Positions 8,611-17,470 are shown, numbered from the stretch's first letter. The stretch is 64,000 bases of DNA from UBA1783 sp964449115 (GCA_964449115.1 CAYUXW010000001.1:1-64000); one strand, 5' to 3'. A program made the numbers and translations. Notes: generated by a model not told the origin, from the sequence alone.

Positions 8611-9377
8611 AACAAAGGTGGATTACAGCTATTGGATTATTACTGATACTAGTTCCATCGCTATTAGCTGGAGGTATTTTCTTTAGAATTATAGCGAGTA
8701 TTTTTGCTATTGGTGGCTGTTATGAGTTACTACAGCTTTTTTCTGAAAAATGGCCTAAATTTTCAATAGTAAGTATTTATATTATTTTTATTTTAGGTTT
8801 AATTTCAGCTTTTAATTTTGAATATTTTGTCTTATTGGATTGTGTGGTACTATTATATTTATTTTTAATTTTAATTTGGCACCAAGAGGTTGATTTTGAG
8901 TCAATTGGACTGATTTATTTAATCTTCAATATTGTAACATTAACGATTGCCTCAATTGAAATGATGTATTCAATTAATAAGATGTTATTGTTTTATACTC
9001 TTATTGCGACATATGTTACCGATTCCTTTGCCTTATTTACAGGGAAGGCATTTGGAAAAAATAAATTGAATCCTAGAATATCGCCAAATAAGACGATTGA
9101 AGGAACATTAGGTGGATACCTATGTGGTGCAGTCTGTTCATTTTTATTTGGCTATTTCTTTATAAAAGAAGCCTCAATTGGATTTATAATTGCTGGATCA
9201 TTGATTATGCCAATAATTGGTCAAATGGGAGATTTAGCATTTAGCGCAATTAAAAGACATTTTAACATTAAAGATTTTGGCAGTATATTCCCTGGGCATG
9301 GAGGAATATTGGATAGAGTAGATTCAATGACTTTTAATTCCCTGGTGATGTTTTGTTTAATGAGTGTTTTATTATGA
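8607..9377 (+). CDS. cdsA: Phosphatidate cytidylyltransferase
   Basis: CdsA makes CDP-diacylglycerol from phosphatidic acid and CTP at the membrane; it is the precursor for phosphatidylglycerol and cardiolipin. The 256-residue product is mostly transmembrane helices. The cytoplasmic signature is visible: SFALFTGKAFGKNKL, ISPNKTIEGTLGG and, near the end, HGGILDRVDSMTFNS with the metal-binding Asp pair. It is joined on both sides by ATGA overlaps (uppS and dxr), so it is translationally coupled. A cardiolipin synthase lies downstream at 11.6 kb. Confidence 0.95.
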   Translation: MKQRWITAIGLLLILVPSLLAGGIFFRIIASIFAIGGCYELLQLFSEKWPKFSIVSIYIIFILGLISAFNFEYFVLLDCVVLLYLFLILIWHQEVDFESIGLIYLIFNIVTLTIASIEMMYSINKMLLFYTLIATYVTDSFALFTGKAFGKNKLNPRISPNKTIEGTLGGYLCGAVCSFLFGYFFIKEASIGFIIAGSLIMPIIGQMGDLAFSAIKRHFNIKDFGSIFPGHGGILDRVDSMTFNSLVMFCLMSVLL

Positions 9378-10528
9378 AAAAGCGTATTATTGTATTAGGA
9401 GCTTCTGGCTCTGTTGGTTCACAGACAGTTGATGTTTTAACTCAACATCAGGATATTTTTGAAGTTGTTGCTTTAGCAGTGGGCAAAAAAGTACATTTCT
9501 TAGAACAGTATTTAGATAAATATCCTTTGGAATATGGCTGTGTTCAGCATTATGAAGATTATTTAAAAATTAAGGACAAGTATCCAAATACCAAGTTCTT
9601 TTATGGTGATGAGGGACTTATTTCTTTGACTTCACTTGAAAATATTGATATGGTCTGTAATTGCCTGCAAGGATTTGTTGGTTTACTTCCAACTTTAAAT
9701 GCTATTGAGCATCGATGTGATATTGCTATATCAAATAAAGAATCTCTGGTAGCTGCAGGAAATATTGTAATGGAAAAGGCTAGATTATATAAGGTCAATT
9801 TAATTCCAGTCGATTCAGAACATTCTGCGATATTTCAAACTATTCGCGGCAATGTTAAAAGAGATATTAAAAAATTAATTATTACAGCTTCTGGTGGTGC
9901 CTTCAGAGATTTGAGCAGAAAGCAGTTAGCAAAAGTTACTAAAGAAGATGCTTTAAAACATCCGAGATGGAAAATGGGCGCCAAGATAACAGTTGATTCA
10001 GCTACTATGATGAATAAAGGCTTTGAAGTTATTGAAGCACATGTTTTGTTTGATATTCCATATCATCAGATTGATGTAATTATGCATCCGGAAAGTATTG
10101 TTCATTCTATGACTGAATATACTGACAAATCAGTAATAGCTCAATTGGGAGTCACTGATATGAGGTTGCCTATCCAATACGCTCTTACTTTTCCAAGAAG
10201 GATAGACAACACTTCTGAAGATTTGATGCTCACAGAATTAGGAACGTTAACTTTTAAAAATATAGACTATGACAGATTTCCACTTTTAGATTTAGCTTAT
10301 GCAGTTGGACATATGGGTGGAAATATGCCGGCAATATTAAATGGTGCCAATGAAACAGCAGTGGATTTATTTTTAGAAGAAAAGATTTCATTTTTAGACA
10401 TAGAAAGAATTAACTTTGAAGTTGTAAGATTAGGAAAAGAAATATTCATAGAAAACCCAACATTAGATGAAATCATTGAATCAAATGATTGGGCGATAAA
10501 GAAAGTGAAGGAAATATTAAGTAAATGA
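9374..10528 (+). CDS. dxr: 1-deoxy-D-xylulose 5-phosphate reductoisomerase
   Basis: Dxr catalyses the first committed step of the MEP isoprenoid pathway, DXP to methylerythritol phosphate. The 384-residue enzyme has the NADPH loop GASGSVGSQ (residues 9-17), KESLVAAG (122-129), metal ligands D147 and E149 in PVDSEHSAIFQ, SGGAFRD, NKGFEVIEAH and MHPESIVHSM. The ATG at 9374 forms an ATGA overlap with cdsA. The pathway's first enzyme, dxs, is absent from its usual place between ispA and tlyA in this window. Confidence 0.96.
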   Translation: MKKRIIVLGASGSVGSQTVDVLTQHQDIFEVVALAVGKKVHFLEQYLDKYPLEYGCVQHYEDYLKIKDKYPNTKFFYGDEGLISLTSLENIDMVCNCLQGFVGLLPTLNAIEHRCDIAISNKESLVAAGNIVMEKARLYKVNLIPVDSEHSAIFQTIRGNVKRDIKKLIITASGGAFRDLSRKQLAKVTKEDALKHPRWKMGAKITVDSATMMNKGFEVIEAHVLFDIPYHQIDVIMHPESIVHSMTEYTDKSVIAQLGVTDMRLPIQYALTFPRRIDNTSEDLMLTELGTLTFKNIDYDRFPLLDLAYAVGHMGGNMPAILNGANETAVDLFLEEKISFLDIERINFEVVRLGKEIFIENPTLDEIIESNDWAIKKVKEILSK

Positions 10529-11607
10529 CATTTATTTTATTCATATTGATGATTGGGGTATTAATTACTTTCCATGAACTTGGCCATATGTTGGCAGCCA
10601 AGGCTTTTAATATTTACGTCAAAGAATTTGCGGTTGGTTTTGGGCCAAAACTGTTATCTCATCAAGGAAAAGAAACATTGTATACTCTAAGGGCTATACC
10701 ATTTGGTGGATTTACCGCTATGGTTGAAGATACTAAATTAGAAGAAGATGAAAGTGAAAGTGAAGAGAAGGTTGAAAAACTGGATATTGAAATAGAAAGA
10801 ACATTTTATGGTGCTTCAGCTTTAAAAAGAATCGTTGTTCTTTTATCTGGACCATTATTCAATTTTCTTTTAGCTATGGTAATCTTTATTTCAATATTCA
10901 GTGCTGTAGGTGTAAGGGTAATTTATCCAAAACCTATAATTGAAGAAGTTGTTGTGAATTCTCCTGCTCAAAAGGCAGGTCTGATGGTTGATGATGAAAT
11001 AATAGCTATTACTTATTCTGATGGAAAGAAAGTAACAATCGAAAATACCTATGATGTTGCAGTAAACAACTCGCTTCACAAGGGAGCTTATACAGTAACA
11101 GTTTTAAGAAATGGAGAAAGTGTAGATATCACTGTTGAACCAGTTTATGATGAGCAAAGCAAATCGTATATGATAGGTATAGTATTTGCTGGAGAACCGG
11201 AATATGAAAAATTAAAGACTTCTGAAGCTATTATTGAAGGTGTCAAGCATACATTTGAAAGTGCAGCTCTGACTATTAAATCGGTGATTTCAATGTTTAC
11301 CGGAAACATAGGATTAGAAAATGTTTCTGGAATTGTTGGAATGTATTCAATAACCGAAGAAGCTTTATCATATAGTTTAATGTCTTATTTCTCACTGTCG
11401 GGATCAATTTCAATATCCTTATGTGTAATGAATTTGCTTCCAATTCCTATCTTTGATGGGGGTAGAATTCTAATGACAATCATTGAAATGATTACTGGAA
11501 GAAGAGATGAAAAAATTGAATCAATTGTTTTAACAATCTCAATGATTTTGGTTTTAGGTTTATTTATTCTTATAACAATTTCTGATATAGGAAAATTATT
11601 TGGTTAA
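10525..11607 (+). CDS. rseP: Site-2 intramembrane zinc protease RseP/RasP
   Basis: The 360-residue membrane metalloprotease has the zinc motif HELGH at residues 17-21 in the first transmembrane helix, a PDZ domain in the middle (about 130-205), and the second active-site motif NLLPIPIFDGGR near the C-terminus. Homologues cut anti-sigma factors and cleared signal peptides inside the membrane. Its position at the end of the uppS-cdsA-dxr cluster is classical. The start overlaps the dxr stop by ATGA. No sigma or anti-sigma gene is visible nearby, so the substrate is unknown. Confidence 0.94.
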   Translation: MTFILFILMIGVLITFHELGHMLAAKAFNIYVKEFAVGFGPKLLSHQGKETLYTLRAIPFGGFTAMVEDTKLEEDESESEEKVEKLDIEIERTFYGASALKRIVVLLSGPLFNFLLAMVIFISIFSAVGVRVIYPKPIIEEVVVNSPAQKAGLMVDDEIIAITYSDGKKVTIENTYDVAVNNSLHKGAYTVTVLRNGESVDITVEPVYDEQSKSYMIGIVFAGEPEYEKLKTSEAIIEGVKHTFESAALTIKSVISMFTGNIGLENVSGIVGMYSITEEALSYSLMSYFSLSGSISISLCVMNLLPIPIFDGGRILMTIIEMITGRRDEKIESIVLTISMILVLGLFILITISDIGKLFG

Positions 11608-11608
11608 A

Positions 11609-13186
11609 ATGCAGAACAAAAAAGATTTAAATAAAGTATTTCTATCAGCAGAAAATAAAATGTCAAAACTATCTTTTTTGTTTGGCTCAACTGGTTTTGT
11701 ATTTTTAATACTTCTATTGGAACTGATATTAATTTTCATAATTTATCTTAAATTGCTTGATTATATCGTTACCATTATCAGTATTGTACTAGTTATTGAT
11801 TTTTCAGTTTTACTATATATGTTAAATGATGAAGCAGATTATGAATCATATAAGACAACCTGGTCAATAATAATTCTGTTTTTACCAATTTTAGGAAGTT
11901 TAGTCTATTTATTTGTCAAACATGATTTTTTCAATAACAGTTTTAAAAAACACTTTATAAATATCAATGAAAATACTTCGCATTATATAGAGGCTGATAG
12001 TGAATTGGTTGAAAAAATAAAAAATGAAGATAACGAATTATATCATTTACATAACTTCTTGAAAAAGAGTGGAAATAAGGGCTTATATAGTAATTGTGAG
12101 ATTGAATATTTTTCATCTGGCGAAGAGATGTTTCCAGTTTATCTTGAGCAGCTTAAAAAAGCTGAAAAATTCATTTTTCTGGAGTATTTCATTATTGACA
12201 GAGGAAATATGTGGAATCAGATATTGGAAATACTTATTGAAAAAGTCAATTCAGGTGTTGATGTCAGAGTAATGTATGATGGAACATGTGATTTTACCAA
12301 ATTACCGGCAAATTATTATAAATGGTTAAGAAAAGTGGGAATAAAAGCTATTAAATTTGCGCCGCTATACCCATTTATTTCAACCTACTTCAATTTTAGA
12401 GATCATAGGAAAATAACAGTAATTGATGGGAAGGTGGCCTTTACAGGTGGATTTAATATAGCTGATGAATATATAAACGAAAAAGAGGTTTTTGGCTATT
12501 GGAAAGATACAGCTGTAATGATAAAAGGGGAAGCTGTTAAATCATTTACTTTAATGTTTCTGCAAATGTCAGTTGTTAAATTTACTGAAAAAGAAATAGA
12601 ATATATCAACAGCAGTAACGATTTAAAATATGACCAAGAGGGATACATTATTCCTTATGGAGATATTCCGATGGACAAAAATCTGGTAGGGAAAAGTGTT
12701 TATCTGGATATTTTAAATCAGGCTAAGAATTATGTTTATATCATGAGTCCATATTTTATTGTCGATGATGAATTTTTAAATGCGATTAAATTTGCCTATC
12801 AAAAGGGAATAGATGTCAGAATTCTATTGCCAGGAATACCCGATAAGGTTTATATCAATAAGATAGCCAAATCATACTATAAATCAATGATTGATGCCGG
12901 GGTGAAAATGTATGAATTAACTGAAGGTTTTGCTCATGGAAAAATGATGGTTTCAGATGATAAAAAAGCTGTCGTAGGAACAATTAATCTGGATTATAGA
13001 AGTCTATATCATCATTTTGAAAATGCTGTTTATATGTATAAAACACAATCAGTATTGGATGCTAAAAATGATATGCTTAATTGTTTCAGCAGAAGTAAAG
13101 AGATAACTTATAAGGAAGTAAGCAAACAGAAACTATCGACAAAAATAGTTGCCTATTTATTTAAAATATTTGAACCTTTGTTATAA
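11609..13186 (+). CDS. cls: Cardiolipin synthase
   Basis: Cls joins two phosphatidylglycerol molecules into cardiolipin at the membrane. The 525-residue product has two N-terminal membrane helices (about residues 20-65), an additional hydrophobic stretch near 85-105, and two phospholipase-D HKD motifs: DHRKITVIDGKVAFTGG (near 265) and HGKMMVSDDKKAVVGTINLD (near 445). Both catalytic histidines are intact. It follows rseP by 1 nt. The ATG at 11609 has a weak ribosome-binding site; a TTG at 11600 in the same frame is an alternative. The upstream cdsA supplies the pathway precursor. Confidence 0.93.
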   Translation: MQNKKDLNKVFLSAENKMSKLSFLFGSTGFVFLILLLELILIFIIYLKLLDYIVTIISIVLVIDFSVLLYMLNDEADYESYKTTWSIIILFLPILGSLVYLFVKHDFFNNSFKKHFININENTSHYIEADSELVEKIKNEDNELYHLHNFLKKSGNKGLYSNCEIEYFSSGEEMFPVYLEQLKKAEKFIFLEYFIIDRGNMWNQILEILIEKVNSGVDVRVMYDGTCDFTKLPANYYKWLRKVGIKAIKFAPLYPFISTYFNFRDHRKITVIDGKVAFTGGFNIADEYINEKEVFGYWKDTAVMIKGEAVKSFTLMFLQMSVVKFTEKEIEYINSSNDLKYDQEGYIIPYGDIPMDKNLVGKSVYLDILNQAKNYVYIMSPYFIVDDEFLNAIKFAYQKGIDVRILLPGIPDKVYINKIAKSYYKSMIDAGVKMYELTEGFAHGKMMVSDDKKAVVGTINLDYRSLYHHFENAVYMYKTQSVLDAKNDMLNCFSRSKEITYKEVSKQKLSTKIVAYLFKIFEPLL

Positions 13187-13344
13187 GGAAGCTTATTTAA
13201 TAATGATTTTTTAAAAAATGAAATAAAAAAGTGATGTAAAATCAATTTTTTTAAAATTAAATATTACAAATTTAATTGAAATTTACTTATGTGAATTTTA
13301 AAGAAAAAAATGTGATATTTATGAGAAAAAATTTCTGGAAACAG

Positions 13345-13373
13345 TTGCAAAAAGTTGTATTTTTCTATATTAT
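13345..13373 (+). promoter_or_regulatory. Promoter of the PTS operon
   Basis: TTGCAA (13345-13350) and TATTAT (13368-13373) are spaced by 17 nt, giving a predicted start near 13380. It lies in the 324-nt gap after cls. Between the cls stop and this promoter I see only AT-rich sequence. Confidence 0.6.
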
Positions 13374-13379
13374 TAAATC

Positions 13380-13500
13380 AAGAGAGCAGAAGATAATAAT
13401 GTTGTTATTTATCTGAAATAAATATAATTATATTTATTTTTTGCCTTATAAGGTGTGAATTTTCAACGATAAGTTCACATGGGATCTATAAAAAGGGGAG
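13380..13500 (+). promoter_or_regulatory. Structured leader of the PTS operon
   Basis: The roughly 130-nt leader holds three dyads. A bulged stem is formed by 13391-13399 and 13405-13414. An AT-only stem, AAATAAATATA (13416-13426) with 13429-13439, runs into a T-rich tail at 13437-13442. A further TGTGAA (13454-13459) / TTCACA (13474-13479) pair has a 14-nt gap. The second could act as a weak attenuator and the third as an operator. No known riboswitch class was recognised. The ribosome-binding site GGGGAG is at 13495-13500. Confidence 0.4.
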
Positions 13501-13510
13501 TGATATTCAA

Positions 13511-14239
13511 ATGATCCAAGCTATTCTTGTTGCATTAATCGCAACTCTCAGTACATGGTGGTTCTCACACACTGTCACTAGAACTTGGCTATATCCTATT
13601 TGGTCAGGGTTCTTAGTAGCAATTGTAATGGGCGAACCTTTAAAAGGTATGCAAATTGCGGCAGCAATCAACTTACCATATGTAGGCTTTATCACAGCTG
13701 GTGGCTCAATGCCTTCAAATGCGATGTTTGCTGGTCCAGTAGGGACAGCATTGGCTTTGAAAGCTGGCTTAGATGCGGAAACAGCTACTACTGTAGCAAC
13801 TACAATTGGCGCGTTTGCTGTTATGACTTGGAATGCGTACATGTCAATTAACTCAATTTGGGTTGATTTAGCGGAAAAATTCTTGGATGCAGGAAACATC
13901 AAGATGGTTCGTGTAATGAACTATGTTCCATCATTCTTTGTATCATTGGTATTAAATGGTATCCCTGCTTTATTAATTGTATTAAATGGGGCAGCATTTG
14001 GTGAAGTTCTAGCAACTTTCCCACAATGGATTATGGACGTGTTTAAGATTGCCGGTTCTATCTTACCTGCATTAGGTATCGGTATGTTATTAAACTACCT
14101 GGCAAAAGACAAGATTTTACCATTCTTCTTTATTGGCTTTGCTTTAACTAAATTTATGGGCTTAAGTACAATGATGGTAACATTTGTTGGAGCTATGATT
14201 GCATTATTAATTTACCAATTCCAGAAGGAGGCTGAATAG
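13511..14239 (+). CDS. PTS mannose/fructose/sorbose-family IIC component
   Basis: This is the sugar-channel subunit of a mannose-class phosphotransferase system. The 242-residue protein is highly hydrophobic, with several membrane helices and the IIC features of the family: a short N-terminal helix, the FLVAIVMGEPLKGMQIAAAI segment, and the glycine/proline loop AGGSMPSNAMFAGPVG. It starts at the ATG at 13511, 10 nt after GGGGAG. The operon order is IIC, IID, epimerase, IIB, dehydrogenase. No IIA gene is present in the window, so the phosphate donor must be encoded elsewhere. Codon choice looks more optimised than in neighbouring genes, suggesting strong expression. Confidence 0.92.
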   Translation: MIQAILVALIATLSTWWFSHTVTRTWLYPIWSGFLVAIVMGEPLKGMQIAAAINLPYVGFITAGGSMPSNAMFAGPVGTALALKAGLDAETATTVATTIGAFAVMTWNAYMSINSIWVDLAEKFLDAGNIKMVRVMNYVPSFFVSLVLNGIPALLIVLNGAAFGEVLATFPQWIMDVFKIAGSILPALGIGMLLNYLAKDKILPFFFIGFALTKFMGLSTMMVTFVGAMIALLIYQFQKEAE

Positions 14240-14240
14240 T

Positions 14241-15068
14241 ATGAAACAATTATCTAAACAAACTTTAGTAAAAAACTGGCTATTAGGTTATTCTGGTGAG
14301 ACTTGTTATAACTATCAACGTTTACAAGGTTTAGGAAATACTAATGCATTTGTTCCTGTAATCAGGGAATTGTATCCAGAAGAAAAACATGTTGAAGAAT
14401 TAAAGAAATATCTAGTTTTCTTCAATACTGAACCTTCTTGGTTAGGTACTGTAATTCATGGTATTACAGCAGCTATGGAAGAAAAACGTGCAAATGGTGA
14501 AGACATTTCTGCTGAAGACATTATGGGCTTACGTTCAGCTTTAATGGGACCTTTAGCAGGTATGGGGGATGTTGTTTCTCAATCTATTGCCTATCCAATT
14601 TTAGCTGGTGTCTGTATTCAATTAGCATTGGGTGGTTCTTATCTAGGACCTATCCTGTTTGAAGTTGTCTACAAAATTTTGATGCTTGGTTTAGGTTATA
14701 ACTCTTACATGTTGGGTTATAACAAAGGTAAAGATGCTATCGTTGACCTACTTTCAACTGGTATCTTCGATAGAATACTGGAATTAGTTTCTATCGTTGG
14801 TCTGATGGTTGTAGGTTCTATGGCAGTTGGTAATGTCGGAATTGATTTATCAGGCATTGAATTTGTATGGGAAAACCCTAACGGTCAGGTAGTATTCAAT
14901 GTTCAAGCAACATTAGATACATTACTGCCAGGTATTTTACCACTGGGGTGTGTATTGGGTGTTTCAGAACTGTTGAAGAAACGTGTAAAACCTACTACAA
15001 TCGTTATTTTAGCATTCGTTATAGCTTTAGTTATCGTTGGCTTACAAGCTTTAGCTGGTGCTTACTAA
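14241..15068 (+). CDS. PTS mannose/fructose/sorbose-family IID component
   Basis: IID partners IIC in the membrane transport complex. The 275-residue product begins with the conserved soluble part (NWLLGYSGETCYNYQRLQGLG), continues with the family segment GLRSALMGPLAGMGDVVSQS, and ends with several hydrophobic helices including the C-terminal one. The start ATG at 14241 is 1 nt after the IIC stop, with GAAGGAGG at 14224-14231 inside the IIC gene, so translation is coupled. A stable hairpin without a T tract follows, perhaps protecting the IIC-IID message. Confidence 0.92.
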   Translation: MKQLSKQTLVKNWLLGYSGETCYNYQRLQGLGNTNAFVPVIRELYPEEKHVEELKKYLVFFNTEPSWLGTVIHGITAAMEEKRANGEDISAEDIMGLRSALMGPLAGMGDVVSQSIAYPILAGVCIQLALGGSYLGPILFEVVYKILMLGLGYNSYMLGYNKGKDAIVDLLSTGIFDRILELVSIVGLMVVGSMAVGNVGIDLSGIEFVWENPNGQVVFNVQATLDTLLPGILPLGCVLGVSELLKKRVKPTTIVILAFVIALVIVGLQALAGAY

Positions 15069-15098
15069 AATTTAATTGTCTAATTAAATTATTTAAAA

Positions 15099-15122
15099 AG
15101 TGCGAGGTGAAAGCCTCGCACT
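15099..15122 (+). promoter_or_regulatory. Stable intercistronic hairpin between IID and the epimerase
   Basis: The 9-bp stem AGTGCGAGG (15099-15107) / CCTCGCACT (15114-15122) has a 6-nt loop and is GC-rich in an AT-rich region. It is followed by GTCTTGAT, not by a T tract, so it is a poor terminator. It may instead act as an mRNA processing or 3'-protection element that makes IIC-IID more abundant than the downstream enzymes. Confidence 0.6.
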
Positions 15123-15148
15123 GTCTTGATAGGAAAAAGGTGGTATAA

Positions 15149-15823
15149 ATGAGTAAACATATTGGAATTTATCCTTCAATCATGTGTTCAAAACCATGGG
15201 AGATAAAAGATTATATTAAAGTATTTGAAAAAGTTGGTGTTGATGCTATTCATTTTGATGTCATGGATGGACATTTTGTGCCAAATATTACACTTGGAAC
15301 AGGTGATTTTGAAGTAATAAGAACATTAAGTGATTTGCCAATCGATGCACACTTTATGGTCGAAGAACCAGAAAAAATCATTCCATATTTTGATTTAAGA
15401 GAAAATGATCTGTGTTCATTTCATCCGGAAGCTACACGTCAGCCTTATAGACTGCTTCAATCTTTAAGAAGTAAGAATATAAAAGCAGGACTGGCTATTT
15501 CTCCTGGCACCAGTGTTGATTATATTGAAAATTGTCTGGAAGTTTTGGACTTTATTTTAGTAATGGCTGTAAATCCTGGATTCGCTGGTCAAAAAATGGT
15601 ACCTGATCATTTAAAAAAACTGGCAAAAATCAAAGAAGTTGTTGATAAAGCAGCACATAAGATTGAAATTATAGTAGATGGCAATACTACAGTTCCAAAT
15701 TCTATCTCAATGTTGGAAGCTGGTGCTGATAGTCTTGTAGTTGGAACAAGTTCAATGATGAAGTATGGACCAGAGAAGTTTGAAGAAAGCTACAAGCTTT
15801 ATCTTGATGAAATTTCAATATAA
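15149..15823 (+). CDS. Ribulose-phosphate 3-epimerase family enzyme (Rpe/AlsE-like)
   Basis: The 224-residue TIM-barrel protein belongs to the D-ribulose-5-phosphate / D-allulose-6-phosphate 3-epimerase family. The metal ligands H35, D37, H68 and D177 are all present, with FDVMDGHFVPNITL and the phosphate loop VNPGFAGQ. The region VDGNTTVPN differs from the VDGGI usual in housekeeping Rpe and is closer to AlsE-type enzymes. Its place between PTS subunits and a galactitol-phosphate-dehydrogenase-like enzyme argues for a C3 epimerisation of a ketohexose 6-phosphate rather than the pentose phosphate pathway. That role is inferred. The ATG at 15149 follows AAAAGGTGG. Confidence 0.8.
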   Translation: MSKHIGIYPSIMCSKPWEIKDYIKVFEKVGVDAIHFDVMDGHFVPNITLGTGDFEVIRTLSDLPIDAHFMVEEPEKIIPYFDLRENDLCSFHPEATRQPYRLLQSLRSKNIKAGLAISPGTSVDYIENCLEVLDFILVMAVNPGFAGQKMVPDHLKKLAKIKEVVDKAAHKIEIIVDGNTTVPNSISMLEAGADSLVVGTSSMMKYGPEKFEESYKLYLDEISI

Positions 15824-15886
15824 CATCTATTTTATATAAAAAATGTTATAATAATGATAACAGTTGAAAATATTGGAGGTAAAAAT

Positions 15887-16375
15887 ATGCAAGATAATAT
15901 TGTTTTTGTTAGAGTTGATGACCGTCTAATCCATGGTCAGGTTGTAACTGCCTGGTTAAAGGTATATACCAGTGTAAAACACATTATGTGTATTGATGAT
16001 TTTTCTAGTAAAGATCCATTTATGCAGAAAATGTTTCAGTTACTGATACCAAAAGATCAAACAGTTGAAATCAAATCGGTTGAAGGTGCTATTCAAGCCC
16101 TTAAAGATGGCTTGGATAAACCAACGATGATTATCGCAAAAACCCCAGCAACCATTAAGACTTTGGTTGATGCTGGTATTGATATTGACAAATTCAACAT
16201 TGGTGGAATGGGTATGAGCGGAAAAAGAAAAAGATTCTATCAGAATATTTCAGCTGATGAAGAAGAAAAAGATATTATGCGTGAACTTTTGGATAAAGGG
16301 GTAAAAATCGAAATTCAGATTGTTCCTACACAACCATGTTATGATTGTGCAGAGATTTTAAAGAAAGTTAAATAG
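15887..16375 (+). CDS. PTS mannose/fructose/sorbose-family IIB component
   Basis: IIB is the cytoplasmic phosphocarrier that passes phosphate to the incoming sugar. The 162-residue protein starts with the family motif RVDDRLIHGQV; H16 is the phosphorylated histidine by comparison with known IIB proteins. The ATG at 15887 follows TTGGAGGT (15873-15880), which rules out the upstream in-frame start at 15854. Its separation from IIC and IID by the epimerase is unusual, since IIB normally precedes IIC. It is 10 nt from the dehydrogenase gene. A possible -10 (TATAAT, 15847-15852) lies just upstream, but no -35 is evident. Confidence 0.92.
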   Translation: MQDNIVFVRVDDRLIHGQVVTAWLKVYTSVKHIMCIDDFSSKDPFMQKMFQLLIPKDQTVEIKSVEGAIQALKDGLDKPTMIIAKTPATIKTLVDAGIDIDKFNIGGMGMSGKRKRFYQNISADEEEKDIMRELLDKGVKIEIQIVPTQPCYDCAEILKKVK

Positions 16376-16385
16376 AGGTTTAAAA

Positions 16386-17438
16386 ATGAAAGCTGCTCGT
16401 TTACATGCTATAAATGATTTCAGAGTTGATGAAATTGATATACCACAACCAAAAGGTGAGGAAATACTGGTTAAAGTAGGGGCATGTGGAATTTGTGGTT
16501 CTGATATTCCAAGAATTTTTGAATTAGGTACATCAAAACAAAAATACCCATTAGTAATTGGCCATGAGTTTTCTGGCACTGTAGTTGCAGTGGGGGAGAA
16601 AGCTGATCCATCACTGATAGGCAAAAGAGGAGCAATTTTCCCTTGTATTCCTTGTAGAAAATGTGAAATGTGTCTAGCAGGTGAATATGTCATGTGCGAA
16701 GATTATGGTTATCTGGGTTCTCGTGATGATGGTGGATTTGCACAGTATTGTCTATTACCTAATGAGTGGCATTTAGTTATCTCAAAAAATGATGAAATAT
16801 CTGAAGAAGCAATTTCAATGACTGAGCCTTGTACCGTTGCTCAACATGCCTTAAGAAAAGGCAATGTAACAGCTGGTCAGAATGTAGTTATTTTTGGAGC
16901 TGGCCCTATCGGTATCATGGCAGCAAGATGGTGCAAAATATTCGGCGCAAAACCAATGTTGTTTGATGTGGTAGAAGAAAAAGTTCAATTTGGAATTGAT
17001 CGAGGTGAGTATGTAGTCAACTCAACAACAACTGATGTTGTAGCTGCTGTTAAAGAATTTACTGGTGGAAGACTGGCCGATGTTGTTATTGAGGGAACTG
17101 GTTTTGGATCAGCGTTGGGTCAATGTATAGAAGTTTGTAAAAGCATGGGTACTGTAGTGTTAATGGGAAATCCTAGCCGAGACACCACAATTACCTTAAA
17201 ACAGCACTCGATGCTACTAAGAAAAGAATTGGTTCTTGTCGGCATTTGGAATTCTCATTATTCTGACACACCAATAAATGAATGGAAATGTACAATTGAG
17301 ATGTTGGATAATGGGAAGATGAAAGTAGAGGATTTAATAACTCACAGCTGTTCACTAGATGAATTGCCTCAGTTATGCAAAGATATTTATGACAGAAAAA
17401 TATCAATATGCAAGGCAATTTATAGTGGAAGCAAATAA
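16386..17438 (+). CDS. Zinc-dependent alcohol dehydrogenase, galactitol-1-phosphate 5-dehydrogenase-like
   Basis: The 350-residue medium-chain dehydrogenase keeps the catalytic zinc ligands (C37 in CGICGSD, H60/E61 in GHEFSG, E147 in TEP), a structural zinc site (C90, C93, C96, C104) and the NAD loop GAGPIG (171-176). Features such as GSDIPRIF, LGSRDDGGFAQY and LLRKEL resemble E. coli GatD, which oxidises galactitol 1-phosphate to tagatose 6-phosphate. With the PTS and epimerase next to it, a hexitol catabolic route is likely: uptake and phosphorylation, oxidation to a ketohexose phosphate, then epimerisation. The exact polyol cannot be read from sequence. A bidirectional terminator follows. 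Confidence 0.85.
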   Translation: MKAARLHAINDFRVDEIDIPQPKGEEILVKVGACGICGSDIPRIFELGTSKQKYPLVIGHEFSGTVVAVGEKADPSLIGKRGAIFPCIPCRKCEMCLAGEYVMCEDYGYLGSRDDGGFAQYCLLPNEWHLVISKNDEISEEAISMTEPCTVAQHALRKGNVTAGQNVVIFGAGPIGIMAARWCKIFGAKPMLFDVVEEKVQFGIDRGEYVVNSTTTDVVAAVKEFTGGRLADVVIEGTGFGSALGQCIEVCKSMGTVVLMGNPSRDTTITLKQHSMLLRKELVLVGIWNSHYSDTPINEWKCTIEMLDNGKMKVEDLITHSCSLDELPQLCKDIYDRKISICKAIYSGSK

Positions 17439-17470
17439 AAAAATCATGTTTTGAATTAATAATATGAAAT

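Noticed and set aside
13336..13350. Sigma-54-like promoter (TGG then TTGCAA) before the PTS operon, where mannose-class systems often use sigma-54
   Set aside because: The distance between the GG and GC elements is 10, not the required 12, and no LevR-type activator gene is in the window. A normal sigma-A promoter fits the same region.
13454..13479. CRP-like palindrome TGTGA/TCACA
   Set aside because: The half-sites are 16 nt apart rather than 6, and it lies downstream of the predicted promoter. Kept only as a possible hairpin or operator.
13507..13902. 131-codon open frame antisense to the PTS IIC gene
   Set aside because: It mirrors the well-supported IIC frame and shows no ribosome-binding site or protein family.
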